A stretch of 64,000 nt of DNA from Varroa destructor. Its lineage: Eukaryota > Arthropoda > Arachnida > Mesostigmata > Varroidae. The notes beneath the pieces are model-generated. The model was given only the letters and a program-made list of their open reading frames with translations. It did no database searches and had not been told where the DNA came from. A program made the translations under genes and the position numbers. Of the stretch, positions 40,009 to 50,879 are shown one piece after another (position 1 is the stretch's first letter; the number at the start of each line of letters is the position of its first letter). The DNA lies in NCBI RefSeq assembly GCF_002443255.2, contig NW_019211456.1, positions 50,280,486-50,344,485 on the forward strand, read 5' to 3'.

Positions 40009-42173
40009 GTGAGTATACAAAGTCGCCTACATTCCTTGTTGTATATCATTTACTGGTAAATGCCTGTCTTAGTAGTCTCGAGACCAAAGCGTTCCTTTGT
40101 ATGCACCTGAACATTCAATCTGAAAATAGTCTGAAAGGCACTTAGCTGAGTTTTATGAAAGTTTGATAACCCATTAATCTACCCCGTAAGCATGCGACGC
40201 AACATTGGTGACCTCAGGAAATATTGTTAGTCATTATGTTTGCTCTTTTGCCACCAAAAATATATCTTCCATATTTTACGTTTTTTAGGCCGACATTGGG
40301 ACTTTTTTTTGTGTGCCACATCTTTCTGGTATATACTAGGACATTGGGTAGATTAGTTCTGCTTATGAACTTACTCGAGCCTATAACAAAGGTGGCAGAA
40401 ACGACAGACTTCTACCTTAAAATGAAAATAAAGTCAAACTTCAGTTATATCTCGAGTATCAGCGGGCATACATATTACGTCAGAGTGACGTTTAGTTAAT
40501 GCAAGATTGTGCTATCTTATATTTTATATAGCACTTTAAAACACAAATAAATTCTGACAACAGCCGTGCGTTAGGCGATATTGCTAGATGTCAACCCATT
40601 AAAGTGTCGCTCAAATTTGCCCTACACAAGAAGTTTATCGAAACGAAATTTTGGACAAAAAAAACGTTTCAAGAATACAATGGCTACGAAGTTCAACAGA
40701 GTACCTTTCTTTCAAAACCTGCCTCTAAGCTCTGTATCAAAAGTCCACGATTGTTAAAAACTGTCTTTTGTACTATTTTGATCGATTTCAAGCCCTTTGA
40801 ATCTAAATCCTACTAAAGATATTCCGTATTGGCTCATGGAAATCTCCTTCGGATTTTTGGAGGCTGCGTCGAAACAAGCAATGAGGTAGACAGTCGATTT
40901 CAGGCAAAAAAAGAAAGCTTGTAATGTCTGTGGAAATTTGTCTTGCGTTAAGAGATTGGACAACAGTTGTTATTTCTTCAAATTGCAAAAACAACAGACT
41001 GTTTTCCGGCTTAGTGAATGTATAGTTTTATCCTAGAAAAAACAAGCTTTCTTCCACTAGCAGGCATAGCTGCCATGAATACGACCCAACAAAGTTCATT
41101 CAAATTTATAATACGTAGAATACACTTTTTAAGTGTTCCAACGATTGCACGACACGTATAACAAACTGTGTTTTGTAATTCTTTGAAACCGTCTTGACAG
41201 CAACTGCTAATCCACGATCGAATCCTTCGCAAACTTGTCGACCCTGAGGAACGCTTTTTCGGGTTGTCATCGACCGCTGCGTGAACTATGCTAATTAAAA
41301 CGTCAGAGCGCACTAGGCATCATGCAAATACGTAGACTCTCGAGCCCTTGCCATGTAGAACGAATCGAACCGATGTCACCAAATGCGGTAAAATTAACCA
41401 GCGTAAAAAATTAAGCGGCGAAGTTAACCCCTGAGTTGAAAATCGAGTGAGAACTGAACGTTAGGTCGACACTGGTCATCGGGGCCGCGTTTACAAAACT
41501 CCAGGCAAACTCGAGGTTTGGGGCTTTATATCTCAACGTGTCCACGTTCGTTGTTTGTAAAGCAAGAATGGGGGCATTGTGTCTCACAGTGTCCTCGTTT
41601 TTTGCCTTGGTAGCACATATGGGCCTTCACGAAATCAGTTCTTCTCACCGAACCATTCCCAGCTCTATTCGCGAGTCTCAGTATGCGCGGACGGACCACG
41701 CTATCGGCCGAATATCAGCAAAAGCGGCCGCGTTGACGTGGTTAGCGAAACTGTTGTTCCAGTGCGCTTCTTTGATAGTCCTCAAAAAAGTCTTAAAAAA
41801 TATACGATAGCTTCAGCAAGCTCATCAAACAAAGCTATCGACGTCCTCTCTTTTATTATAGACGAGTTAGAAGTGGCCTCTCGTAGGACAGCTGGGCCTT
41901 GAATTGCGTTTACGTATCTAAAGTAAATGCTAACGTCGCCTCGTTTGATAGCCTCAAGCCAAAACCTTGCCGACATAAGACGCAACCCAAAGAAAACAAA
42001 AATAGTGCAATCGTCCCTGGACATGCCCCACAGGTGCCAATTGCAGGATTCATTTTTTGGCACAAAGCTGCAACCGGTTTAGTGTAATTTAATCGGCATC
42101 AGGCACACTTATATATAAATTGATCTGTGTCACATTTATTTAAGAACTAAGAGATTATTAAGATTCACGGCGC

Positions 42174-42211
<38 letters not shown>

Positions 42212-45200
42212 AAGTGTCTAACAGACTTTTTCTTTCTACGTCCAGGCTTGTTTCTAAGACTGTAGCTGAACAAAAACAGATACTTCAACGAAATTTTTTA
42301 CATGTGCTAGAAGTTTATTTACCAATGACCTTGCTTGTTCAATATAACGACCACTTACAGCGATGACGTTTTAATTCAAGAATTAAACCGCTCATCCTTA
42401 GAATATTGCTTTATTATTTGCAAATAACATGCCAACTATAAGCGTGCACGAAGCAATATTGGCAGACGTACACTAGTTAAGGCGCCCCTTACATGCATCG
42501 AATAGAAAAAAGCCCGGCAGATTTAAATTCTGGGCAAATAACAGGCGAAAGCTCTTAACAATACAACGGCTAAAAACGATTTATATATAATATGTAAATC
42601 AAATTAAAATCTTCTAGCCAGCATCCTGTTAAGCATCGATTCTCGTGTGAGCGATATGCACTCAATCGGCACGAACGACCCATTAAACAGGGTGATAATT
42701 GAGATCTACATAAGTTCGCGTATTTGTATCGTCATTTGCCAAAGGTCGGCTAAAGCTACATCTCCGGCCCACGACACGATATCGTGCTAATACTTTTTGT
42801 CCTGTCGGATTGATCAGCTTAACAGTACAACAGAATGTATTCCCTGAAGAAAGTATTACATTAGAATACCAAGAAAGGTTCAAAGTATCCCTTTCTAGTT
42901 TTTTTCGACGAAAGCCTGTAGATGGCGCTACGTTACGCTTAGTAGGAAAACCTGGATAATTTTTTCTACAGGATAAAGCATCCGTGGTGGGCAACATTTT
43001 GCCAGTGATGCTGCTCGTAACAGATCTGGCGCTCTGGCGATTAAACAAACATCATTGGCAAACATCATTTTTTTAGATCTTATTCATGGGAAGATAGACA
43101 AAACCAATATATAGTTGCTAGATTGGTTTTTGCCAGTAGTAATTGTTAAGAATAGTCTGCGCTGGTTCCTACTGGCCATCATATGAAATATCCTATTCCT
43201 TGATGTGTAATTGAGGCTAGTTTTTTTTGAAAATGTTTGTGGTTTTATTGAAACTGTACAGACATGATACCTACAATAAAGAGTTGTATATCAGGTGATT
43301 AAAAGGTTTGCATTAGATTTTTTCATTTCACGCCATACAGGCATTGAGAGTGAATCCTTCAAAATGGCTTATTTTGGTACAGCCCAAATTTCATTGATTC
43401 TCTCTAGTCAAACGTCGCTTTTCAAATCATTCAAATCAATGTGGAGTGCCTAAAGGTGACTGTGACTATGAATCGGAGATAATTCGTGAATGGATGGGGA
43501 TGGATGAATTCATTTTACATTCATAGGCCCCAAACTGAGCCATTGAGCGCGGTTGAGTCGCCGTCTATAAAACAGACCTATCTAAGTGACTCGAGTGTTT
43601 TTTTTTTTAATAGATCACTCTTCAACCCGTTACGAAAATCAATTGAAATAGGATAATCTGAGAGGATCTGCTTTGATCTGAGAAATGTTTGAGTTTAGTT
43701 GGATAGTGGTGCGTACTTGAACAATATACAGTGCGAAATTGAAGTGTCTACTATGTGATGTTGGAAGAAATCTTGGCAGTAACACGAAAAAACTTCGGTC
43801 CAAATTATCTGAAGCCATTTTTAGCGTGGATCGACTATATATTGTATCTAAAGTTCATCGATTATTTTAATTTGTCACGGAGCCAGTGCGACAATATTCA
43901 TGTGATCATACTTGACGTTCATAACTAAAAAGTTTTCTCGAGGTGGTCACGTCATAAAACGGCTATATCAGCAGCTAAATGACTAAAAATTACGTTCGAA
44001 ATGCCTCGAATCCCTCTGCGTAACGCATCTAATCTAGTATATAACCGACGGTTCTTTAAATCTCAAGGTAATCTGGTGAAGTGAAGTATTCAAATGAAGA
44101 ACCTCACCGAGTTCTTCATTTGAATATTAAATGATGTTTTACGTCATGTCGTTTTAGGTATCGCAGAGTGTATTGAAGGAAATGTTTCAAAAATTATAGA
44201 ACATTCTACGACACCTGCCAGAGATCAGTATGAAGCCTTTCAGTAGGAGCCTCGTTGCACCGAGGCACGAATTTATCGCGGAACAGCAAAACAGTTATAA
44301 AAGTGAATATCAGATATCAAGGGAAGATGTACGATGTGGTGAGAAGACTTCTCCGATTTTCAAAACGACAACCAAGATGATTTTGTTCTTTTAAGTAAAT
44401 CACACAATCTATCCATATAGGTTGATGAAAAATCAATACTAGTAATATGTCAAACTAAAACGATTTCCGATGAATCGATCTGTTAATTTTAAAAATGAAA
44501 TACTCAAATATAAGCCTTACTTTTTGGCCGAAAACCCAAAGGTATCTGTATCTGGCTATATACGCTTGTTTAGCGCTAGCCAAACGTCAGTTGGATTAGA
44601 AACACATGGAACATATAATTGTATCGTTGAATATTATATCGTGCCGTAAACTCGATAGAGTCAACTATCTTTCAGGTTTAGAAGAAGAAAGCACCTCTCT
44701 AGGTGTGTTAGGTTTTTCTGTGAGCCTGCATTAGATAATCGAGGTAGCGCTGATCAATCACAACGCATGTTTGATACTAACGAGCAAAGGTGACATATTT
44801 TGCCGGTGTCAAACATTACAATTGTTGGCCATCACTAGTTGAAGTGCATGTTGGTTTATTATTAAGTGGGCTAGCTGAAAAATTGAATGTGTTTCAAATC
44901 TTGAAAAGATACTTTATAAAACAGGACCGCGTTGTAGTTTTTCCAAACTGGAGGTCATTGTAAAATTTTAAATTTTGATGTAGCAGCAGCATCTCCACTA
45001 GTTTTCGCACAATAACATATTTTTTCAATTGATATTATGTCACCCTCGCACAAATTTTGTCGTTTAATGCACTTTGCAAGCTAAAACGTGTTTTTTTTTC
45101 TCTGTTTCAGTGCTATCTGTAAAGTATTTAGTATGCGGTTTACGCAAATACCTTAGCATATGTATTTTGTTCAAGTTAATAATTTCGACTATCTTTCTTT

Positions 45201-46171
45201 AATGTTTACAGGTCTTGACTATTGCGATCTTCTCATACCTCGTCGTCGGTCAAAAAAATGACAAAGATGATGATAAATTCTCTATTGGACTAGGCGTTCT
45301 CGCCCCCTCCTACCGCCAAAAGGTGGGTACTGGCAAGGAACTTGGGGCGCAGATTGATTTCAACGCAGAAGGCAAAGGATTCTCGTACACCGTCAGCCAA
45401 GGAGATCCCAGCTCAGGCAAGCCATACAGTTCTATACAGATCTCCCGGCCAGCTCCTGCTGAAGCTCCAGAATCGGCAACACGACCAGTTGCATTGCCGG
45501 CACAGTATCAACTGCCGCCGCAGTACACTGCTCCAGCTCCCGCGCCTCGTTATATAAATACGCCTTCTGTAAATCAAGCCTCGCAGCAACAGTACCCGCA
45601 ATATCAGCCCCCGTCACAACAATATCAGCCCCGTCCGCAACAATATCAGCCTTCTCCGCAGCAATACACGGCTGCAGCTCCTCAGTATAATGCCCCAGCT
45701 CCGCCGCCACCTCAATATACCCAACCAGCTCCTATTCAATACCAGTCAAAAGAACCGAGCACACAGTACGTGCCGACATCGAACCCAGGGGTACAATACG
45801 CCCCTGCTATAACACCCCCATACACGTCTTTAACACCGCAGCACAGGTCATCAAGCATCTCGTATCAACCACAACTGCCAGAAGCTAACCTGCCACAGGT
45901 TGCCCCTCAGCCATTCGGAGGACCGACGTCTACGGCAGCCTTAACTCAATTCCAGCCACGTTATCAAAACCCAGCGTCACCTGCCTATCCGAATGCACTC
46001 GCTGCTCCCCAAACCTACAATGCGCCTTCATCAGCCAGCCAGACTCCTGTAGCTGCACCAGACTACATTCCTTCTGTTCAAAACGTTAAGTACCAGTATG
46101 GATCCGGTGCTGAGCTAGCTTTTGCTTCGCAGTTGTCCATTTTTGGCCAACAGAATGGTCGTCTAAGTTGA
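39874..46171 (+). CDS. Pro/Gln/Tyr-rich protein with N-terminal hydrophobic segment, two exons
   Basis: The exons are 39874-40008 and 45212-46171, joined in phase 0, for 364 residues. The family is not recognised. Residues 1-38 are Ser-rich with scattered basic residues. The splice junction joins WWLIGSL to VLTIAIFSYLVVGQ, giving a hydrophobic stretch of about 20 residues that would act as a signal peptide or signal anchor. A charged KNDKDDDK segment and a non-repetitive domain containing FSIGLGVLAPSY follow. From about residue 115 the chain is rich in Pro, Gln, Tyr and Ala, with QQYQP-type repeats at about 165-215. The C-terminus is less repetitive. Pro/Gln/Tyr-rich secreted proteins often serve in cuticle, eggshell or adhesive matrices, but nothing here proves that role. 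No chitin-binding R&R motif is visible. Confidence 0.65.
42179..42206 (+). repeat. (TA)14 microsatellite
   Basis: Perfect TA run within the proposed intron of the Pro/Gln/Tyr-rich gene. Shorter TA runs occur at 26959-26972 and 36082-36093. Confidence 0.93.
44087..44126. repeat. Perfect 16-bp inverted repeat (hairpin, 8-nt loop)
   Basis: The arm tattcaaatgaagaac (44087-44102) is the exact reverse complement of 44111-44126, separated by ctcaccga. It lies inside the proposed 5.2 kb intron. Confidence 0.95.
45212..46171 (+). CDS. Main (last) exon of the Pro/Gln/Tyr-rich gene
   Basis: The acceptor is ctttaatgtttacag. The frame is open for 319 codons to TGA at 46169-46171. No in-frame ATG lies upstream before a TAA at 45200-45202, so an upstream exon must supply the start. 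G+C is near 50%, well above the flanks. Repeats such as QYQP, QQY and APAP are visible. Other frames across this stretch are open only because of the low-complexity composition. Confidence 0.85.
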   Translation, partial: VLTIAIFSYLVVGQKNDKDDDKFSIGLGVLAPSYRQKVGTGKELGAQIDFNAEGKGFSYTVSQGDPSSGKPYSSIQISRPAPAEAPESATRPVALPAQYQLPPQYTAPAPAPRYINTPSVNQASQQQYPQYQPPSQQYQPRPQQYQPSPQQYTAAAPQYNAPAPPPPQYTQPAPIQYQSKEPSTQYVPTSNPGVQYAPAITPPYTSLTPQHRSSSISYQPQLPEANLPQVAPQPFGGPTSTAALTQFQPRYQNPASPAYPNALAAPQTYNAPSSASQTPVAAPDYIPSVQNVKYQYGSGAELAFASQLSIFGQQNGRLS

Positions 46172-46490
46172 ATACCATGATAGGTAGATAATGTTAAAAA
46201 AGACCCTTCGAACGTACTGTACATACTCGCCTGAATATCTGTTCCACCGGCAAAACATAGCTACAAAGTATCTGTTCAAATGAATTAACCTCAAAGGCAG
46301 TTGTTGCGAGGTTACAGCATCCTTTATCATCCTGGTGTGCCATCGCTATTGTCGTTGCTTGATAAACACAGAATCCTTCATTAAAATTCCAACAAGAAAG
46401 AGTACAAGTCCCAAAATAAAGGGACAATGCATTGTTCCAATAAATATAACATTTTATGTTATAATCATGGAGACATCAAGAAAATAAAGA
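46172..46490 (+). terminator. 3' untranslated region with three AATAAA signals
   Basis: AATAAA occurs at 46415-46420, 46439-46444 and 46483-46488, about 245-315 nt after the stop of the Pro/Gln/Tyr-rich gene. The cluster is consistent with its polyadenylation site. Which signal is used is unknown. Confidence 0.55.
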
Positions 46491-46499
46491 TATCTTTGT

Positions 46500-49400
46500 T
46501 TGGCTTGTGAACCAATAAGCAGATTGCGTCAATTGAGTAATATTAGTAGTTTAATACGCAAAAGCCGTCATATTACAATATAGTAGGTACTTTTCACCAA
46601 AGACTTACGTAGGCTGAAACAACATTCAAAAACTGCATAAAGACCGGCTCTAAATAAGCTTCACGATGTGAACGAGTCGATAGTACCATGCAGTTTTATG
46701 AAAAGTTATTTTCAATTCTACTGATTTATTTATTAAAAGCGGTAAAACGCGCTCTGGTAGGCAAAATCGTGTGTCACTCTTGACCCTTCTCTCTCCTTTT
46801 TTGCAGCGAGGCCGGTCAAAGGAAAAACACCTAGAATTTCAAAAGGCATAAGGCTGGCAGACTACTTGCCTGCGCCAATAATTCGTCAATGCCTCATAGG
46901 TAAAACCCTTGGGCACATGGATCTATATAATCCAAAGTGCTACACTACTGAGGTTCTTACAGTGTGATTAAATTCAATAGCTACTTTTTGCCACTGAGCC
47001 AAGGCTATTTTTCAATACGGGAAAATGCAGGCCTACAGTTGAATCAGATGACTCGTAACCCGCTAAAAGCCTATTCTACTTAAGTGTTAAGTCACATCTT
47101 GGCTAACTGTGTACTATTCAGGTCCACCCTTAAGCCCTTCGTAGTTGAAATAATTTTTTTTTTATTTTTTGGATAGTTGGTTGCAACTTAAAGTGGCTTG
47201 CTAAGTTATACACAATAGACACAAAAATATAAAACTTACAACTGAAATTGAGATAAAAAGCTATATAAAGCATAAGTAAAAGATAGCTAAGTTAGCAATC
47301 CCTTATGTGGAATAACATATACAACCTACACGATAACTAAGGTCCAACAATTCTGCGATGGTTGCACCGCAATATTGATTTACAGTCGTGTAAAAATTAT
47401 CATAAATAAACGAAACAGCATTTTTTATTCTTTAAGGAAGAAATCTCATTAAGTAGGATTCCCCAATTGGTAGGATTCTGTAGGTTGATTTATCTTGATG
47501 GTGCCGACATCGATTCAGCCATTCTTTAAAGCATTACAATGCCAGTTTTCGTATATTTGGCTAAAGAACTATTTTGTGTATCTCTCCGAGATACTACCAC
47601 CGTCTGTGCTGTTATTTAGCTGATAGCTTGACTATGATCTGTCGGTCCCGTGGATGCCCGAGTAGAACTTCACATCAATACGGTATTTTTAAGAGTTAGA
47701 CGAAAAAGTTGCAATGTTGCATTTGGTATTTCGCCACGCAACGTACTCCTCCAGCATTTCCTCTGATGTAGTTGTTATCTCGCGCTATCCCGGGGCGATA
47801 CTAATTTCGGGCAGTAAAAATAGGGAGATGACGTCTAAGCAGAGAACAAACTCTAACGACCTGGGTCTGATCGTAAAAACGCGACAACATGAAGCGTTCG
47901 GCTGTAGAGGGGTAAAGTTAGAATTGCCATGATGTTAAGGTTGGGTGTTGCCTGTTTAAGTTATTAGCGACTCTTTCACGTAATTAGAAAACTAGTGTAG
48001 ACTCAACGATACATGTTCGAAGATAACATGCGCTCTTTTTATATATAATATGCGGTAAGCTTCGTAAATAGAGAATATAAACACGTACATAACTTCACTG
48101 ACTGTGTTCGTGTTCTTTTTGTCCGTACGCACAACGGTACTACTAAAGATGCCTATCTCTAGTTACACAACTTACTCGTAGTACACGAATGCTTCGAACC
48201 CTACATTTGTAACTGTGTACTTAGGGTTGCATAATAAGACAGTACCGATCGCTAAACAAATTAAGGTCGAAGCATAACAATCTCCTCTCTTAACAAATAT
48301 ATCGTCGTATTTTCAATACTACACTGCTTTATCGTTTCCTTTACATAGCCTGTTTGGCATTGACATAGACAGCAGAGATCTCACGTCCTAGCTTTCCACG
48401 ACCTCAATCAAATACCCAACGTCCGCCTAAGTTAGTAAGCATTTGCTAACGATGTGTGGTTTTTTTTTTCGATTTTTATGCCTTCAGACCTCCCAGGACC
48501 GTTCTCGTCACCCATATTTTTTCTGCTAGAAAATCTGCTCGAGTTGACGTGAGCTCAGGAATCGAACGGGTGTTCCACGCAACGCTTCGGTCTGTTCCTT
48601 TATTATATATTATTATTTGTCGATTTGTTTTCAAGCTGGATTCGCAGCTAAGTCAGCTAGAAATGCTGTTCAACTAGATCAACTATTAACCATAAGCCAA
48701 AAACTAATTTGGCTGAGAAACGGTCTGTCCGATATCGACGGTAGGTGATGAGACACCACGGGTGCTTTGACCTACATTACAACATTATACGACCTGCAGA
48801 TTCAGTGATTATAATAGGCCAAACTGGGCCATGGACTGCCAGTACTTATTAGTGGCTAATACCTAAGTGGCACTAAGATCACACTAGCACTTATTGATCC
48901 GTTTTATATTAACAGAGCGTATCCTATTCATTAACCATTGAAGGTCGCAGAAAAGATGTTTTTGCAGTCATCATGATTCACCCTATGTCAGATATCATAA
49001 ATATCTGGCGAACGTTCTAAGTTGGACGCATGAAACGCCTGTTTTCCCATTTCTACATTACTAATTATGTGAGTCAGGCTATATATTCAAAAACCTATGT
49101 ACTTTCATAGAATGCACGAACGTCTCAGGAACGATTAGACTTGCCATTTGCTATCAGAAAGTCCATGTGTAAATGTTGGCCCGAAAGCAGACCTGCTGGC
49201 GGCCGATAGATTTCGGTAACATGAATGAAAAGTAGCTTAGATAAGCTAGGATTCAAAGAGAGGCAGTGGCAATCGTGTAACCGAGCGGCTTAGGCAACGT
49301 GAAGTAGTGAACTACCATCTGAAGTAACGAATGAATGTATCGTTCGCTGTTTCCAACCGGAACGCTGCAATATTGAACAATGGACAGCGGATTTTTTCTG

Positions 49401-50300
49401 TATGGACCTTCCTGTCATGGCGACATCAGTCCCAAAATCGGCGCGCAATTTAATCTTTAATCCGTTGATTTCTACGATTTGGTCGAAATGGGCAATTAAA
49501 TAACCGCTTCCATGAACTGAGTGAGCCAGTGTAGGGCTAACCGCTCACTCACTTGTGCCTATTACTGGATTACTTCGAACATTTCGGTGGTAACGGCTCA
49601 CCGTTATCATTGCAAAAGTCAGATCTCAAAAAAAAGATGTCACTGCTAATCAAATGATCAGCATCGACAGCGGGGAACTTCGCGCTAAAAACTAAGTCGA
49701 CCAAGAAGATAACTGCAAATACGTATCTATGTTAAAATCTGGCAGAACACTCAAAGGCTGCCGCAGTATGAAAACGGAAATTGATTCGAGCCAATTTCGA
49801 GTGCACGAATGGCGGAACTATATCAAATAAACGACTGTAGACACAACAACCCGAAAAAGAGCAGACGACCCACAAAAATATTAGGAAACATGATGCAAGG
49901 CTCATGTTACTAGCTTTCAATAGATGAAGATGCCGATATAGTAGTTTATCAAAATAGGTCCAAAAAATGATATAAGAGACATGCTCATCTAACAAATGTG
50001 GGGTGGGGAGACGTGCTGGGCTCTGACATCTGTCGAAGACGTCGACATTGTCGAAGACATATGAAACAAAGGAATCATTGTCTGTAAGTTCTTTGAAAAA
50101 ATAAACTCGAACCAATTTATGGCTTAACAATAACTATACTATTATAACATTAGTTGGCGGAACCCTCGGTGCGACTAGATTGGCCTGTGCGGTGTAAACA
50201 CAGAAATACATCATGCTAAACTGCGTTCAGCGTGCCTTCAATAGCAAAGTTAAGTGTCATAGATATTCTTACATACAATAAAAGCATTAATGTAGCAGGC
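46500..50300. other. Region without recognisable gene
   Basis: Downstream of the Pro/Gln/Tyr-rich gene. Only short frames without motifs are present. A short patch near 49277-49293 resembles a tRNA D-arm/A-box. Confidence 0.4.
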
Positions 50301-50329
50301 ATTATTGAAAACGAAAGTTCTGCAGCAGT

Positions 50330-50760
50330 GTCCTTTTCTGGGATATTAAAGGCGACTCGGCAAGAAGTTGAAAAGGTGACAATGTCTCAGCTTTCGTAGA
50401 TAGAGAGATAGTATGCGAGTAAATCAACAACAAGTCAGAATTTATCGTCGTAGGCCTATTCTTTCCAGATCCTCCAGTACAAATAATTGGTGTTTAGCTT
50501 GACTCTTCACACGAAACAGTTTATCGGTGAGCTCTACAGTGTGTGCGATGTCGAACAAACAAATGCTACATTGGGTGATTTTAATCTCCCAAGAATAGAT
50601 TAGGACTCATGTCGCAATTTTGGATGAGTTGTTGGAGGCGGCGAAAGTGATTCTGAAGAAGCTCTTTCATCGTTTGCAATGGCAGAGGCTTTGCCCAGTT
50701 TGTATTAGGACCCCACGGGTACATGATAGCAACCTTTCAACAAGAATCGGTTGGAGTATC
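50330..50760 (+). pseudogene. Decayed non-LTR retrotransposon, AP-endonuclease domain
   Basis: The frame over about 50506-50600 reads HTKQFIGEL, then YSVCDVEQTNATLGDFNLPR and ID, before a stop where Trp is expected. This matches the C-terminal part of the retrotransposon endonuclease (FxxEL...lxGDFNLPxIDW) typical of CR1/L2-like elements. Just upstream GDNVSAFVDREIVCE resembles the GGGVxIxVxxxI block and DPPVQIIGV resembles the YRPP segment. No matching reverse transcriptase was recognised downstream to 52 kb, so this may be a fragment. It seems to belong to a different LINE class from the one at 14.5-15.4 kb. Confidence 0.5.
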
Positions 50761-50879
50761 ATATTATCCAAGCAGTATATACAAATCCTGCCCACTCTCA
50801 CAAGTTATTTTCACAGCCCAATTACCTTTTTTTGTCTTAGAAAAACAAGATTAGAGGCTAATAGCAATTACAAATAGTA

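Larger units (their letters stand above)
40009..45211 (+). other. Proposed intron of the Pro/Gln/Tyr-rich gene
   Basis: This 5.2 kb stretch starts gtgagt and ends tttacag. It holds a (TA)14 run at 42179-42206, a perfect 16-bp inverted repeat at 44087-44126 and a possible terminal-repeat-like 20-mer at 43292-43311. A second strong acceptor-like site (long T run then ctctgtttcag) ends at 45110 and may mark an alternative exon. No other coding exon is convincing. Confidence 0.5.

Noticed and set aside
41011..41313. Minus-strand frame whose Cys-rich middle loosely recalls a mariner C-terminus
   Set aside because: No catalytic-core motif (DNARPH or SPDLAP) is found nearby, so the resemblance is too weak.
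42683..43048. 121-codon minus-strand frame with a vaguely beta-rich segment
   Set aside because: No motif, no good splice partners and no start context; within expectation for chance frames.
45342..45710. Three overlapping frames inside the Pro/Gln/Tyr-rich exon
   Set aside because: They are open only because the CAG/CCA-rich composition suppresses stops in several frames.
49732..50130. 132-codon minus-strand frame
   Set aside because: Composition is not protein-like; the adjacent plus strand carries LINE endonuclease motifs, so it is probably antisense to decayed retrotransposon.
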